Assembly: GCA_934045905.1 (NCBI GenBank)
Contig: CAKOGZ010000141.1
Coordinates: forward strand, 1-64,000
DNA from: Leuctra nigra
Taxonomy: Eukaryota > Arthropoda > Insecta > Plecoptera > Leuctridae
Reading direction: 5' to 3'
Length of the DNA: 64,000 nt
Position numbers and translations under genes: made by a program
Notes under the pieces: model-generated
What the model was told of the DNA's origin: nothing
What the model saw: the letters and a program-made list of their open reading frames with translations, nothing else
The model's database searches: none
In this document: one piece after another, positions 10,630-24,500 of the stretch
Position numbering within the stretch: the first letter of the stretch is position 1
Layout of the letters: the number at the start of each line of letters is the position of its first letter

Positions 10630-11375
10630 CAGTGGACGGTATGTACAAAAACAAAAACTTGTATATAGACTGCCAAGCAGTTGAGTCTATTATTAGATAT
10701 GGTGTTCTAGCTTGGGGTTTTACAACTGATACGCACCTCAGTAAAATTGATTCAATACAAAAAAGAATTTTTAAAATCATTTGGCCGGATAGGGATTTGC
10801 GTGAGAGGGGATGTAAATTGCTGTCTGTGAGGCAGATTCATTTTTATGTTTTTATTTTAACGAATTATTTTGAACAAGAGTTCAAGATTCCGGTGCAGCA
10901 TTCTTATCAGACTAGAAATAGAGATAGGTACGTTGCTCCGGGTCTGCATTACAATGCCTATGGGTTGCGAAATAGGAAATCTTTAATCCCAGCTTTATTT
11001 AATAAATTACCCCCTGAATTAAGCAATTTAAAAAAAATATCAGATGTTAAAACAATAATAAAAAAATGGGTTGTAGAAAATTTGGATTAATTATTAACTG
11101 GTTTCAATTCTGTGGAGTCAGATGCGCCTTTTTATGTTTTTTTTCTCTCTTTTGTGTAATTAAAATTATATGTTATTTGAGTATTTACTTTATTACTTTG
11201 CATTGTGTGTATTACTTTCAACAGTCACGATGAGTGTGATGATTGGAGAGTGTTTTTTATTTCTATTGTAATTTGTATTAATTGAATTTAGTAGCCCTGC
11301 CGAAAGCCATTGTTGGTTTAGCGGGGCTACGTTGAAATGTATTTAATTTATAATAAATAAAAATATATTAAAAAA
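10630..11375 (+). pseudogene. 5'-truncated LINE, C-terminal end and 3' UTR
   Basis: An open frame to 11,090 encodes the C-terminal part of a non-LTR reverse transcriptase (AVESIIRYGVLAWGF, DSIQKRIFKIIW, YGLRNRKSLIPALFNKLP). It is followed by a T-rich 3' UTR with AGCGGGGCTACG and an AATAAATAAAAATATATTAAAAAA tail-like end. The RT catalytic core is missing. The first ~20 residues of the open frame (before ~10,630) are unrelated flank. Confidence 0.75.
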
Positions 11376-11447
11376 AACACCTTTCCCCCTAAAAGGGTTG
11401 AGATCTAAAAGAAGGGCCCAGCAATAATATATTGTTGAAACTTTTTC

Positions 11448-12087
11448 GCACTTAAAATTCGTGAAATCATATCGCCCAGTTACTGCCGCCAAGCACAACA
11501 CTATAAACGTAACGTTGTGCCCAAATTCGAAGAAAAAATCTATGTGAACCATTATTGTAAACTTTAACAAAATTATAAAAATTAAAAGCGATAAATACAA
11601 ATTCTTAAAAATGTTTTTAAAAAGAAAATAAATGTTTTTAATTCATTTAAAACACAACTAAAAAAAATTAAAATCTAAACTAAAAAATTAAAAATGAAGC
11701 TTGGCGCATTGAATTTGCACCGACCATGTAGACTTCTTCTATCATCTTACTACTTTCAGTGTTTCTTGTGCTCATTTTTCGTCATCTTCTTTCTTATGTT
11801 GCCTTCTTCTTGACACAATGAGCCCAGGTTTATTTTTAATTTTTTAATGTAGATTTTAAATTTATTTTTTAGCTGTGTTTTAAATTGATAAAAAACATTT
11901 AGGTTTTTTCTTTTTAAAAACATTTTGAAGAATCGTATTTATCGCTTTTAATTTTTATAATTTTGTTAAAGTTTACAATAATGGTTCACATAGATTTTTT
12001 TTTCGAATTTGGGCACAATGTTACGTTTATAGTGTTGTGCTTGGCGGCAGTAACTGGGCGAAATGATTTCACGAATTTTAAGTACAT
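11448..12087. repeat. Foldback element with ~215-bp inverted arms
   Basis: Left arm 11,448-11,660 and right arm 11,870-12,087 are near-perfect complements; both carry ACTGCCGCCAAGCACAACACTATAAACGT or its reverse complement. About 200 bp lie between. No transposase is present. The RNA would form a long hairpin, and open frames inside are mirror images of each other. Confidence 0.8.
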
Positions 12088-12346
12088 AAAAAGAGAAAAA
12101 AAACATAAGTAGGTACAAGAAATAAAAAATTGTCGCTCACAATCACCGCAAATCTGACGGAGAGCGTTTGCGTCTTGAAAGCATAAGTTTCAAGACTTAG
12201 GCCTGGACATAGAATAATAAAGTGCACTTTATTATTTTATGGCCTGGACATACTATCAATAGTTCACGCTTTATACTTATCCTACATCTAGAGAGAGTTC
12301 CCAATTCAGAAATAACGACGTTGTGTTTATTCAAAATGAAATGAGA
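12088..12346. other. OGDH 3' flank with a perfect 24-bp palindrome
   Basis: A perfect palindrome centred on GTGCAC (AATAATAAA on the left arm, TTTATTATT on the right) spans 12,213-12,236, flanked by a direct repeat GGCCTGGACATA. The region is probably the OGDH 3' UTR or just beyond it; no AATAAA signal is firmly placed. Confidence 0.5.
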
Positions 12347-12508
12347 TCACTTCTTCTTGCCGATGTCTGAGACCTCCATAGCGAGGTCGAGGAGGGCGTT
12401 GTACTCGCCGTGTATTGACTCTTGCTGCCGGTGCTGAGGGAGCTGGACGTGGCCCGTCCTGCGTAGGTCATCACGTCCTTCTCGCACTCCTGCAGGGCCG
12501 TGCTGAAC
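12347..12508 (-). CDS. OGDH: OGDH exon 13 (last), frameshifted
   Basis: The acceptor is GTAG before 12,508. It encodes [18 protein letters not shown] and TGSKSQ. The family C-terminus [19 protein letters not shown] and stop (12,347-12,349) then appear in another frame, so a small indel lies near 12,420. Confidence 0.8.
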   Translation of the reverse strand, partial: VQHGPAGVREGRDDLRRTGHVQLPQHRQQESIHGEYNALLDLAMEVSDIGKKK

Positions 12509-15500
12509 CTACACCACGTGCGACACGTTAGCAACAATGGAGTGCGCACAGGGGTCGTTGGAGGGTTTGTCCCTCGTCCTATTTTCTATCTTCACTAAAA
12601 TAAAGAGCCCAAATTCATTTCAAAGAAGTTAAAGTGCTTTATATGTCGGGGCGGAAGAGGCGCACAAATCCCCTTAATATTTTTTGAAGGTGGATGCCGT
12701 CGACCAACTCATTTTTCGTAGATAAAAATTGGCTTTAAATAATTTACTAACTACTTAAAAAAGTACAAAATTAATTCAAGAAATCCAAACATCTGTTTGC
12801 CCCGGACCCCCATTGTTCTTATCTATCTACATATAACAACAGTATTTGATTATCTCTATGATTTGGTAGTCAATGATATAAGAGGGGGCTATTGTCACCC
12901 TACACCCGTGTTTATGCAAGTGGGTATACACTCCTTGCCCTACACTAGCCATCCTGTTTTTACAGGAAAATTATACAATAAAAATTAATAACTCTATGGT
13001 ATCTATATAATCAAACATGATGTGCAAACACGAAAATAAATCGTTACTAAGCGTCCACTCACTTATTACAGTATTTAAAAGTTCACTGTCGGGCAAACAG
13101 AGTTGTCTCAATTTGTTCGTCTTAAGGTGTTACCTGGGCACGATGTAGTACCAGGCGCCCATGTTCTTGTGTTCCTCCTGAGCCCAGCACAGCTCGGCGC
13201 TCGCGTACTTCTCCACTTCGGGCTTGAGCAGGTCGTAGGGGAAGGGGAAGAGCTGCTCGAGGCGGGCGATGGCGATCTTGTCCTCCAGACCGCGCTTCTT
13301 GCGCGCGCCGCTGTAACACACCGCCTTGCTGATCAGCGATCATCGACCACCACTTCGCGTCTTAGCGGGAATGGCGCTAATACCCCGTTCCCACTACAAG
13401 TTTCAACTGCAGATGAAAATCTCAATCGCAGTTGAACATCAGTGTGAACACAACGCAATCGAGTTCAACTGCGATCGAAAACTCGATCGTGTTCAGGCGC
13501 GTAGGAAGGGGGGGGAGTGGGGGTCAATGACCCCCCCACTTTTCATCTTGACACCCCCAGATATAACCCCCAGATACACACAAATTTTGATAAAGAGATC
13601 CAAAAATGCACAAATTTGCTCCATTGTTACGAAGTTAGCACTTTCCGTGTTACTTGCTACGTAATGCCGACGTGTACGCGACACATGCATAATTGCAGTG
13701 TATGCACTTGGGACTCTCGCTCGCGACACTGGCCCAGCGAGCTCGGGGCAGTGCGTCAAGACCTGGCAGAGAGTAAACATCAGGGAGCTGAGTGAGTGGA
13801 CGAGAGCCGAGCGGACGCCGCGGGAGTCGGGACCTGCCGGAGAAGATGAGGAACGCCCACTAGCGACACAGCGAGAACTTCGAGAGGGAGACGGAGACGG
13901 CCGGGAGTGCCAGATAAGATACATGTTATAATTAATATTTCTTGTCCATCAGTTCGACGGTTAAACACTCTTTACTTGTGAATTGTCACTACAATCCAAA
14001 TACAACTTACGTTCGTTACCCTCTATGCCATGTGTATAATTAACTGGTCGACCTAGCCCATTCCTCAAGGCGAACACGATCTCGGGTTACGACGACGGCA
14101 TTTCGTCGTAACACCATTATGAGGTTGAATTCTCAAAATTTTCCCAAGTTTTGCAAAGCTAATTGAACAGAGGTATTATCCAATTAGACAATAACTCATT
14201 TGTCCAACATGATCATCCTCATGAATACAATTTAATAATTACACGTTAAACTATGATACCGAATAAGCACCGTTTTCAAAGCAATTCCAAAATCTATTCA
14301 TAATCGATTATCTTTAGGGATTTTATCGAATAACAAAATGTACAGATTATAATGCATTTTGTCAAAGTTTCCCAAGAATATTGCATATCACAAATTTTAA
14401 ATTTCTTTGAAAACGATGCCAAAATAGCTTCAAATTCGATTCTTTTGCATCAAAAACTCAAAAAATTCCCTGCGGGGCCAATGGGGATTCTATAAAAACA
14501 AATAGTTACAGTTATATTACATTTGTATAAAGTTTCCACAGAATATTGCATTTCATACATTTTAAATTTCTTTGAAAAGTATGCTAAAATAGCTTTAAGC
14601 TCGATTATTTTGTATCAATAACCCAAAAAATTCCCTGCGGGGCCAATAATGGGTATTAAAAACAAATAGCTACAAATTATATTACATTTCTTAAAGTTTC
14701 CACAGAATATTGCATTTCACACATTGTAAATTTCTTTGAAAAATATACAAAAATAGCTTCAAATTCGATTCTTTTGTATCAAAAATTCAAAAAAGGCCCT
14801 GCGGGGCAATTTGGGTTGCGGGCTTCCTAGACCCCATTGTAACGACGACTACTTTTCCTCACATTCATTGATCCCCATAATTTTGACCCCCCCACTCAAA
14901 ATGAAGTTCCTACGCGCCTGATCGTGTTTCTAGAACTCAGTTGAGATCTGAACTGCAGTTGACCAAAGCAGTTCACAGGAAAGATGCGCGCATCTTTGGA
15001 CATTTGACACATAACCTAGTCCTACCTGACATTTTCGTCATTGCAGACATTCCCGTAGGTATTGTAATTTTACTCCTGTGTTTACTTAGTAATTTGTTGA
15101 TTATATTGGCGTTGATAATTTGCGTCAAAGCAAATAAATAAATAATTTCACTTTTGGTGAGCGCCATGTTGTTTATTGTTCAAAAACAGCTGGTAGTCAG
15201 GCGTGTTGCATAGATTACAGGGTTATAAATGTCTATGGTTCAACTGCAGTTGAGCTATAGATTCTGTGTGAACGCAAGTGTCAGTTTTGGTTGATCAACA
15301 CCATTTAAATTTGAACTGCAGTTGAGGTCAACCGCGGTTGAAACTGTAGTGAGAACGGACACGGGTTGCAACTGACAAAGCCGTCGACAGCGGAGATTTA
15401 GAGTGGTACCACGTGACTATACATATAAAACACGAAATTGACCAAACGATTGCATATAAGGTGAATATTATGTATTTTCCTCATTTTATAAGTGATTCTA

Positions 15501-18500
15501 CAACCCACTTGACCTTTTTCGCCTCCAATATTTTGGTCCCGAATATTTTTTGACGAAATATTGCTGTTGCATTAAAAAATCGTAGAGACCGCAATTTTCA
15601 CTCTACAGACTTGCAAGTGGGCTTGTTGTCTTCGTTATGAATAGGCGACAAGAGCACTGAGTTTCTTTTTGTCAATAACTTGATATCTAACCCAGTCACA
15701 GGCACCAATAAATGTGGGTTTTCTCGACGAAAAAAACGAAAAATACTTTATTAAACTAAAACTTTATTTTAGAAAATTGCAATAAAAATACCGAAAAAGG
15801 AATTTAGTGCTCCTTAGGTATATGTATTATGATTATTCATGCCAAGTTTCAGCTTGCTATGTGTTGAACGGTTATTCAGTTTCAATCTTTTCTGTGAATC
15901 GTCTCGAACCAGTTTAGAACGTCCAGGATATTTTTTGTCTTTCCAACATGGGTTGTTTTCGCTAAATATCGGTCTCAGCTGACATCTACTTACAATATTT
16001 GCCCTGAAATGAAGAAGTCTACCCCCCCCCCCCCCCCCCCCCCTGGAATCCCATAAACATTTATATACTCAGCATATTGTTTTGACAACTCCATGACCTA
16101 TGACTCACGTGAGATCGTAGTAGACCTTGCCGGAGCAGAAGATGAGTTTCTTGACTTCTCTCGGGTTCTTGCTGGCCGGCCCGCTCTCTGGTATCAGGCG
16201 CTGGAACTCCGACCCTGTGCAGTGATGTCGAGGAATGATGAGGAATTGGCGGAGGAATGATGAGGAATTGGTAGGGAACCTTCCCAGTGTTGGCCCGTCA
16301 AGGAGGACGAGCGCGGGAATCGAAAAGGAGAGAACACGAGCCTGAGCCAACTTGCTCAATCAATGTACACGTGGCTTGGCCAAAGTAAAATCGGTATTAG
16401 GAATAAACGGATTGGTCACGTTCCTTGGCAATCAACCCTTTTGTTACTATAACAAATCAATGAAACTATCATACTATCTGACTATCATATTAGTACCTAC
16501 TGAGTTAGATGACGAGTAAGTATAGACTTCATTGAAACATGACATCGAATCTTTTTCAGCCAATCCGTTTCCTTCGAATTCCTATCAATATATCAGAGTA
16601 GTACACACATTTTATACAAAATTGTTTCTGAACGAAGATTCACCATCAGTGCTAAAATGTAATTTTGTACAACCTTATTCATAGCTTGCACGAACTCCTT
16701 TTGTTTTATATCAGCAATGCAAAATAATTGAATCTTCCACCTGAAGGACGGACATTTGTTGGCACGTTGACGGGTCAGATTTTATAACTTTATTGAGGTA
16801 TCGATGTATGTTAATATGTGAGTGATTCCTCTTCGTACTTAAGATATCTCCGGAGCATATACGATTTCCCAGGTACCAATTAACTATAAATTATCTTCAA
16901 AAAGCAGAGAATCACAGCTATTCTGCGAGCTATCAAGATGGTGGAAGGCAACAATGAGATGACATCACGTGCAAACTATGAATATTCTGCCTGATACGAC
17001 CTAATTTGCTCTCGACAAGATATGCTACTTGTATAATGAAACCCGGACGGTGCATTCAATGCAGTTTAAACACTGCTTTATCGCCTTCCCAATTGCTAAA
17101 TTCATTAAGCCTGTGATTTGATAAACGCTATCTCTTTGTGTGACGTCATTCGAAAGAAAAAGTCGCAGCCATGCCGCCAAGCGGCAATATCAATTTCAAT
17201 TCAATTCAATTTATTTTTATTTCCAGTAGTTACAACCCATAAAAAAACACTCCGTGTAAAAATACCAGCCAAGTCTCTTCACCTATAAAAAAAAAGAAGA
17301 ATTCTAAAAATTCAGCACTGAAAAGTATTGATATCAAAAAATGAGCCAAGACAAAACTTAATTTTAAAAACCAAAATATACTTGGCGCATCGTGTATATA
17401 AATATATAAGCATTATGCCAAAAATCAAATGTACCTAAATATATATATAATATACCTATAATGCCCTTAAAAACGATGCGCCAAGTATATTTTGTTTTTT
17501 AAAATTAAGTTTTGACTTGGCTCATTTTTTGATATCACTACTTTTCAGTGCTGAATTTTTAGATTTCTTCTATTTTTTTATAGGTGAAGAGACTTGGCTG
17601 GTATTTTTACACGGAGTGTTTTTTTATGGGGATATCACTTATTTTTTTAGTTTATTTACACAACTTGTAACACACATCGGAGCAACAATGACTAATTACT
17701 TAAAAAAAAATACGCCATTTCCGAATTGGTTAACACGCAAAATTGTGTTTGGTGCTCAATATACCTAAGCTTAAAGTGATATTCCATGAAGAATTGCGAA
17801 AGCTTCGTTCCAATCAGTCCAGCCGTTTTCGAGATATGGTATCACTTCCGGTTTTCAAAATGGCGACTGAAATTACTGCCACCTAGAATTTATTTCTATA
17901 AATGTTATGTATCATTATAAGCCTTCTGAATATGTAGTTTTTGTAGTAAGAGGTCATTAAAATCTAGTTCTTCATTTTCATGACGTCATTTCCGGTTTCG
18001 GTAATAGTACATCTCTACTTTAACTATTGATATTCCATATAGATGACCGTCTGAATCATTTGGCGCTGGTTTAATTCCTAACGGTCTAGCCGTTTTCGAG
18101 ATATGACGTCACTTCCGGTTTCAAAATGGCGGCTTCCTGTTGGTTTTATAAAAAGGCACCTCAGACGCCAAAAGTGCACATGTGGTAAAAATTTCAGATC
18201 GATCAGCTCAGCCGTTTAGGCTGTGGCGGTGACAGACATGGGCAGTATCTAGATACTTGAATCTTAAGATACGTATCTTAGATACATTTGTATCTTGTAT
18301 CTAGTATTTTAAATACATAGGTAAGCCAAATGTATCTGTATCTTGTATTTTAAATAACCATTTCTAAAGTATTTTGTATCTTTTTCGAAGATTTAAAATA
18401 CAAGATACATTTTATGCGCCTAGAATTTCAAAAGAGAGCAGAGCATAAAAAATACACGTTGCCGTATTGAATCGATCAAGAATATGTTAAGTATGTTGCC

Positions 18501-21500
18501 TTACAAATAGAACAAATTAAAATTTAATTTAGAAAGTTAGTCCCTAAATTTTTTACTGTTGGATGATGTGTATAAGAATATAAAAAAGTATCTTTATATG
18601 TATCTTTTTTGAAGTATCTAAAGATACTATCTTGTATCTTGTATTTTAAATACATCTCTAAAATGTATTTTGTATCTTGTATTTTAGATACCCAAATGAA
18701 AAGTATCAGTATCTTGTATTCCAAATACATTGAAACAGAGTATTTTGCCCATGTCTGGGCGGTGATTGCTGTGTTTCCTGATATCATCATCATCATCAGA
18801 TCAAGATAGGTTTTAAAAGGGGTGTAATTTCACGTTTTTCACGGCCCTCTAGCTCGCAAACGGCATAACATATTGTTCCCTAATTTGGTATATGTAGTGG
18901 GGTGGGCCATAGCTCGAAATTAAGATATATCGCAACAATGTGAGATTTTCCAATTTTAAGATCCAGTAGGCCGAAAATGCCATGTTGTTGCGTACAGTAA
19001 AAGTGGTTGGTCTGCTCCTCAGTTTATTATGCATTTACGGTATGTTGAGTGAGTGTGAGTGTACGGTACGACTTGGCTGGGTGGAGCGACCGCTCCACTA
19101 GATACAGTTTATGAGTAGTGAAGTTTAATATTCCCCAGTAAGAAGTAAATCTTGTGTCGGGGAATGCCGATTGTATAGGCCTTAGGCCTGAGGGGAGATT
19201 CATAAGCCGCTTTCACATAACACGCGTTTTGCGTTTCGCGTCTTTTTCTTTTTTTTTAACGCCTAGAAGAGGCCGTCGAAAACAGAATGTTGATATGAAT
19301 TTATTATTATTGTTAGTAACAATGTGGGTGTTATTAGATATTTTTAGATGATCTGCAATAATCTGCAATGGTAAGCAATTATTAACATTATAGTATTTTT
19401 TATAGTTAATTGATAGTTTATTTTATAGTTTACGTATAGTGACGTCATTTTCGCCACGGGCGGTACTGAAAATACCTCCTGACAATCGCGATAAGGTGGC
19501 TTGAAAATAAAACGCTTGCGGCGAAATTTTTGGTGGTTTTGATCAGTTAATAAAAAAAAACGCAAAACGCGAAACGCGTGTTATGTGAAAGCGGCTATAG
19601 GCACGGCACTTGAACAGAAATTGTTGCGTACGTCCGTGTCTACAATCAAGTAGGCATCCTGCGTGAGAAAAGGTTGCCATAGTAACCTATACAAAAGTAT
19701 AGGGAAAAACAAATCTGACAGCGGCAATCCAAATCTCATATTTCGAGTGATTACTTGTGAAAGAAAGATATTTAAGTAAGTACAAGTTAATAATAATACG
19801 CAATATTTATCTTTACACATGTTCAAGTTAAATATTCATCTGATAAATATGATTTATTGCTATTATTTAGAGCTTTGACACATTTCCTCTACCATAGCAG
19901 CCTCCATTTTTCTACCACTGTGACGTCACGAGCAGGATTCCTATACAATCGGCATATTATCGTTATCTTTTTCTTTTCTCGTGAAACGTAGGACCTTTAT
20001 TAACCAAGAGCTGCCGGATTGACAGTTGACTTTGTTTTGATCACAGCCTTCTTAGTTTCCTCGAACCGCCAGCCATCTTACTTCTGACTTGCGCGTTCTA
20101 TTATTGGTTTTCGTTTCGAATATCGGTAAATCAGTCTGAATTGAACACATCGCCAAGAACAAGTCGCCTCACCCTCCGCCATGTCGGCGAACGACGAGCG
20201 ACACTCCGGGTGTCTCAGCAGCGACTTCGGCGTCATCAGCACGAGAGGTTTGCGGAACGGCAGCGCCACCTGCCGCCGCAGGATGTGGAACAGCGATGGA
20301 GGAGCTGCAGACGGTGTAGTGCGCCTGCGTGGGGAAGAGGTGACGCAACGGCACGTACATCTCCTTGTCCCTGGTCTGGTGGTGGATCACGTGGTGGCGG
20401 TGCGAGAAAGTGCCTCGTTCCACGTCCTGGCCGCTCAGCCGCACCTGCAGAAGAGGGAGAGGAGCGTGTAGTGCGGGGTGGAGGTGACGTACATCTCCTT
20501 GTCCCTGGTCTGGTGGTGGATCACGTGGTGGCGGTGCGAGAACGTGCCTCGCTCCACGTCCTGGCCGCTCAGCCGCACCTGCAGGAGGGGGAGGGGAGCG
20601 TATAGTGCGGGGTGGAGATGACGTACATCTCCTTGTCTCTGGTCTGGTGGTGGATCACGTGGTGGCGGTGCGAGAACGTGCCTCGCTCCACGTCCTGGCC
20701 GCTGAGCCGCACCTGCAGGAGGGGGAGGGGAGCGTGTAGTGCGGGGTGGAGATGACGTACATCTCCTTGTCTCTGGTCTGGTGGTGGATCACGTGGTGGC
20801 GGTGCGAGAACGTGCCTCGCTCCACGTCCTGGCCGCTCAGCCGCACCTGGAGGAGGGGGAGGGGAGCGTGTAATGCGCCTGTGCGGGGAGGGGGTGACGT
20901 ATCAGCCGCTACGTATTAACCTATCAGGAGGGCGGCAATCATAAAGAGCGTCACACCGCTACTCTAATGGAGCGGTCTCGTAAACAGTTTTTGACCTGGA
21001 ACCGTTTACAGTTCAGCTTTAAATTTTGCATGGTAGGTAATCGGGACTAACATGTTAGGATCTTGTCGGATTTTGGATATGTTGTAGAGGCCATTTTTCT
21101 GAAGAGAATGACATTAAAAAATAAAATGTTGCAATTTGTTCTGGGTAAATCTCTCATTTGACTGGACGAGAAGGGTTTGTACTGACATGGACGCCGTCCT
21201 TGAGCAGCGAGCCGAACTCCAGCACCTCCCCGATGGCCCAGTCCGCCTGTCCGGCCTCGGCCATGTCCAGGCGCTGTCGGAACACGCGCTCCAGACCCTT
21301 GTGGATCTCGAAGTCCCCTGGCGGCACCGTCGAGACTTGACGGCGATGTCCTGGGGGCAGAGGTCACTTGCTTAGCGCACATGCGCAGGAATATCATCGT
21401 ATTGGGGGGATAGTTCCGAATTCAGTGGCAATTGAAAGAGGACATTGTGTTTAGAGTTTGGACACACAATTTTACTTAGAGCCGTAATTACCATTTGTTT

Positions 21501-24500
21501 AATCTTCATTTTAGTAAAACTCCACTTGGGAAATGTGGAGTATTATAGAGGTACTGCAATTGAATTCCGGTGCTTATTTCCTCAACTTAAATTAGCCTCA
21601 GGCTACAGTTTTTAAAGCAATGCCGCAGTACATAATCGTAAAACACCACATTTCCCAAGTGGAGTTTTACTAAACCGAAGATTAAACTAATGGTAATGTG
21701 GCTCCTTAGGGATAGATGTAATATAATCTAAGTTGGCTCAAGAAATAACATATACTTATACTCATTATTTAAAGTAAATGATTTAAATGGTTTAAAAGTT
21801 ATGATATTTATAAAATAATATCTCCAGAATTGACAACTCTGAGTTCTAGTAAAAAGGAGACTCCATGATGAGACCAAGGTATAGTTATAGTTACGTCAGA
21901 GGGGGGCGGGAACTGACCTTGAGCACGTCGACGGCGACGCCCGTGGGCTTGACCTCCATGTTGACCGCCGGCGACTTGGGGAAGAAGTTCTTCCATGGAG
22001 AGTCAATCCAGTCTTTCATCTTGGTCGTGGTCTGCGTCTGCGCCTTGGAGAAGTCTTCCTCGCAGATGGCGTCGTACTCGGCGCCGAACTTGTCGATCTC
22101 CTCCTGCGTCACCACCTGTTGGTAGCCAGTCGGTCAGGAAGGCGCTGTCATCAGTTTTTAAGGTGGTGCAAGCGCGAGCGATCTTGCTGCGTGTTGCAGG
22201 CACTATTTTGGATACGATTGACATAGGCGGGCGCAGGAGAAATCATGAGGAAGGGCCAACATGGGCACCGGCAGGATTAATGACAGGGGGGAAAGGTCCA
22301 AGGAAAAAAAGTTGCCTTGGGTGAAGGGGGGTGCGGGGAGCGCGCCTCCCACCTTGCCCAGCAGGGCGTTTTTATTTGTTTTGACATTTTGAAATCAATT
22401 TTCAGACGTTATGACGAGCATTTTCTTTACAAATTCATTTTAATTTTAATTTTACACACCTTTTCACTACAATAAGGTGAGGGGGCATGCCCCAAAATCT
22501 GGCCCGGAAGAGCGTTTTTTAGTATTTTGGCACTTCAAAATGAATTTGAGACGTTTTTAGATGCATTTTGTTCCCAAAACTTTATTTTTTCATGACATAT
22601 ATATACAAATTGAAAGGGTGTTCGGGGATGAAGCCCCCGACAAAATATTCTCTAAAGGTCATACATATAAGAGCAATTTTGAGGCATATTAAAAATAAAT
22701 TTTTAGGGGAAAAACCTAGAAATTCATGAATAAATCGTATTTTGGAAAGTACTTTATAGGCATTGTTTTCCAAAATATTGGGTTTTTGATCAACGTAGTA
22801 CTTGATTCCAGTGATTTGAGCAATTCCAGTCTGCCCCGCAGGGAGATTTTTTTGTTTAAATCGTTTTAAAACAAAATTTTGACACTATAGGGGCCACATT
22901 TTATAATTTTTTAGTTGAGGCTGACCCATTAGGGGGGGAGGGGGGGGGCATGCCCCCCCCCCCCCCCCCCCTCCCCCCGTCGCGCGCGCCTATGACGATT
23001 GGAGACGAAATGGGTTGACGAAAAGATTTGAAATTTTAATCATGATTAGATAAAATGCAAACTTAGTATATTTAAATGTTTTGCGCTGTTAAATACTTAG
23101 TAGGTAATAATTAGTTGATTTATGAAAAATTTTCTATTTTCTTGTCTCGCTGAGTGCCGTAAGAAATATAATTTTAAAAATCTGTCAAGTGCAGGCCCTA
23201 AATTTGTCTTTTATCTAATAAATGTAATCAAAACTAGAGATCAATTGATTATCGGGTTTGGTCTCCAATCGTATCGGAAAAATTCATAGTTTTGCTTGGT
23301 TTTGTTGAATAAACGGCGCCTTATTAACAAGGCATGAAGGAAAAATAAAAAGTTCTACTAATTGAGCGAGCGTAGTGAGCGTCTCCATTCTGCACTTTTG
23401 GACACTTTCTCTGCTTTTTTTTGTGTTTTTGTGTTTGGACCGACGGCACCGGCCACAATTTTGTTTCGATCGAGCTGAAATTTTGCACACATACTAATAT
23501 CATTCTAACTTAATCGTGTGTAGTTTTTGAGAGCTGTCATTTGATTGGTTCAAAAATAAAAATATCTCCCGATAGGTCGAAAATTAAAATGTTCCAATTA
23601 AGTTCATATTTTGCATGGACATTAAGACAACCATTTTCTATTATTTTACAAGTTTTCAGCCCAATCATAAAATAACTTATGCACTTATTGACATTTTCAA
23701 TATTTGGAACTGTCAGAATTGATGGTATGTATCGGGAAATTCCACCGCTTTCTGGATTGTTTGATTTATTTACCAAAGTGTATAGATAGCTTGAGTTTCA
23801 ATGAAAAACATATTCTTGTTGACTGTATGGAATATAAAACAATTATTAAGGGATGGATATTATATTATAAGTAGTATGCCTTCATAGTATTTTTTAAAAA
23901 TAATGATCGTGTTTCACAGTTATGTTAGAAGCAACGTTTTAACTAGATAGTACATGTAAAATCTCATATTGTACACATTATTCCAGCCCAATCGGTAAAA
24001 AATTTACATACTTATTTCTACGTTAAGTGTTTTGAATATCTGTTTACAGAGATTGATGGAGAAGTACCAATCAAATTCATGGTACATTGACCTGTTGTTA
24101 AATGTTTCCAGAACGTTTATGGAAAGTTGCGATAAAAATCAGTAACGATGTATAATTAGTTATCTTTGATTGAAAGGATCGTGCTCGATTGGCGATGTTG
24201 CGCGTGTCGGTGCTCGCTCATCAACGCGTTACACAGAGCGTTTTCCTAGTATACAATCAGACTGACCATGTGAACATCCTATTAAAGTTACACCCACTTG
24301 TGAAACAATTTTTCTCTCTCAATTTGTTCAAACGGCCGAGCGCTTGCTAATTTCATTTCGTTGATCATAAATGGTGATCCCGGCGAGGGGTTGACCTAAG
24401 GGACGTGTCACGTGTTCCGCCCACCTGTTCGGCAATGAGCTGCTTCGCGTACTTCTGAAGAGTGTTGGGCATCGGCGTATCTTCTTGTACATCAGCGGCT

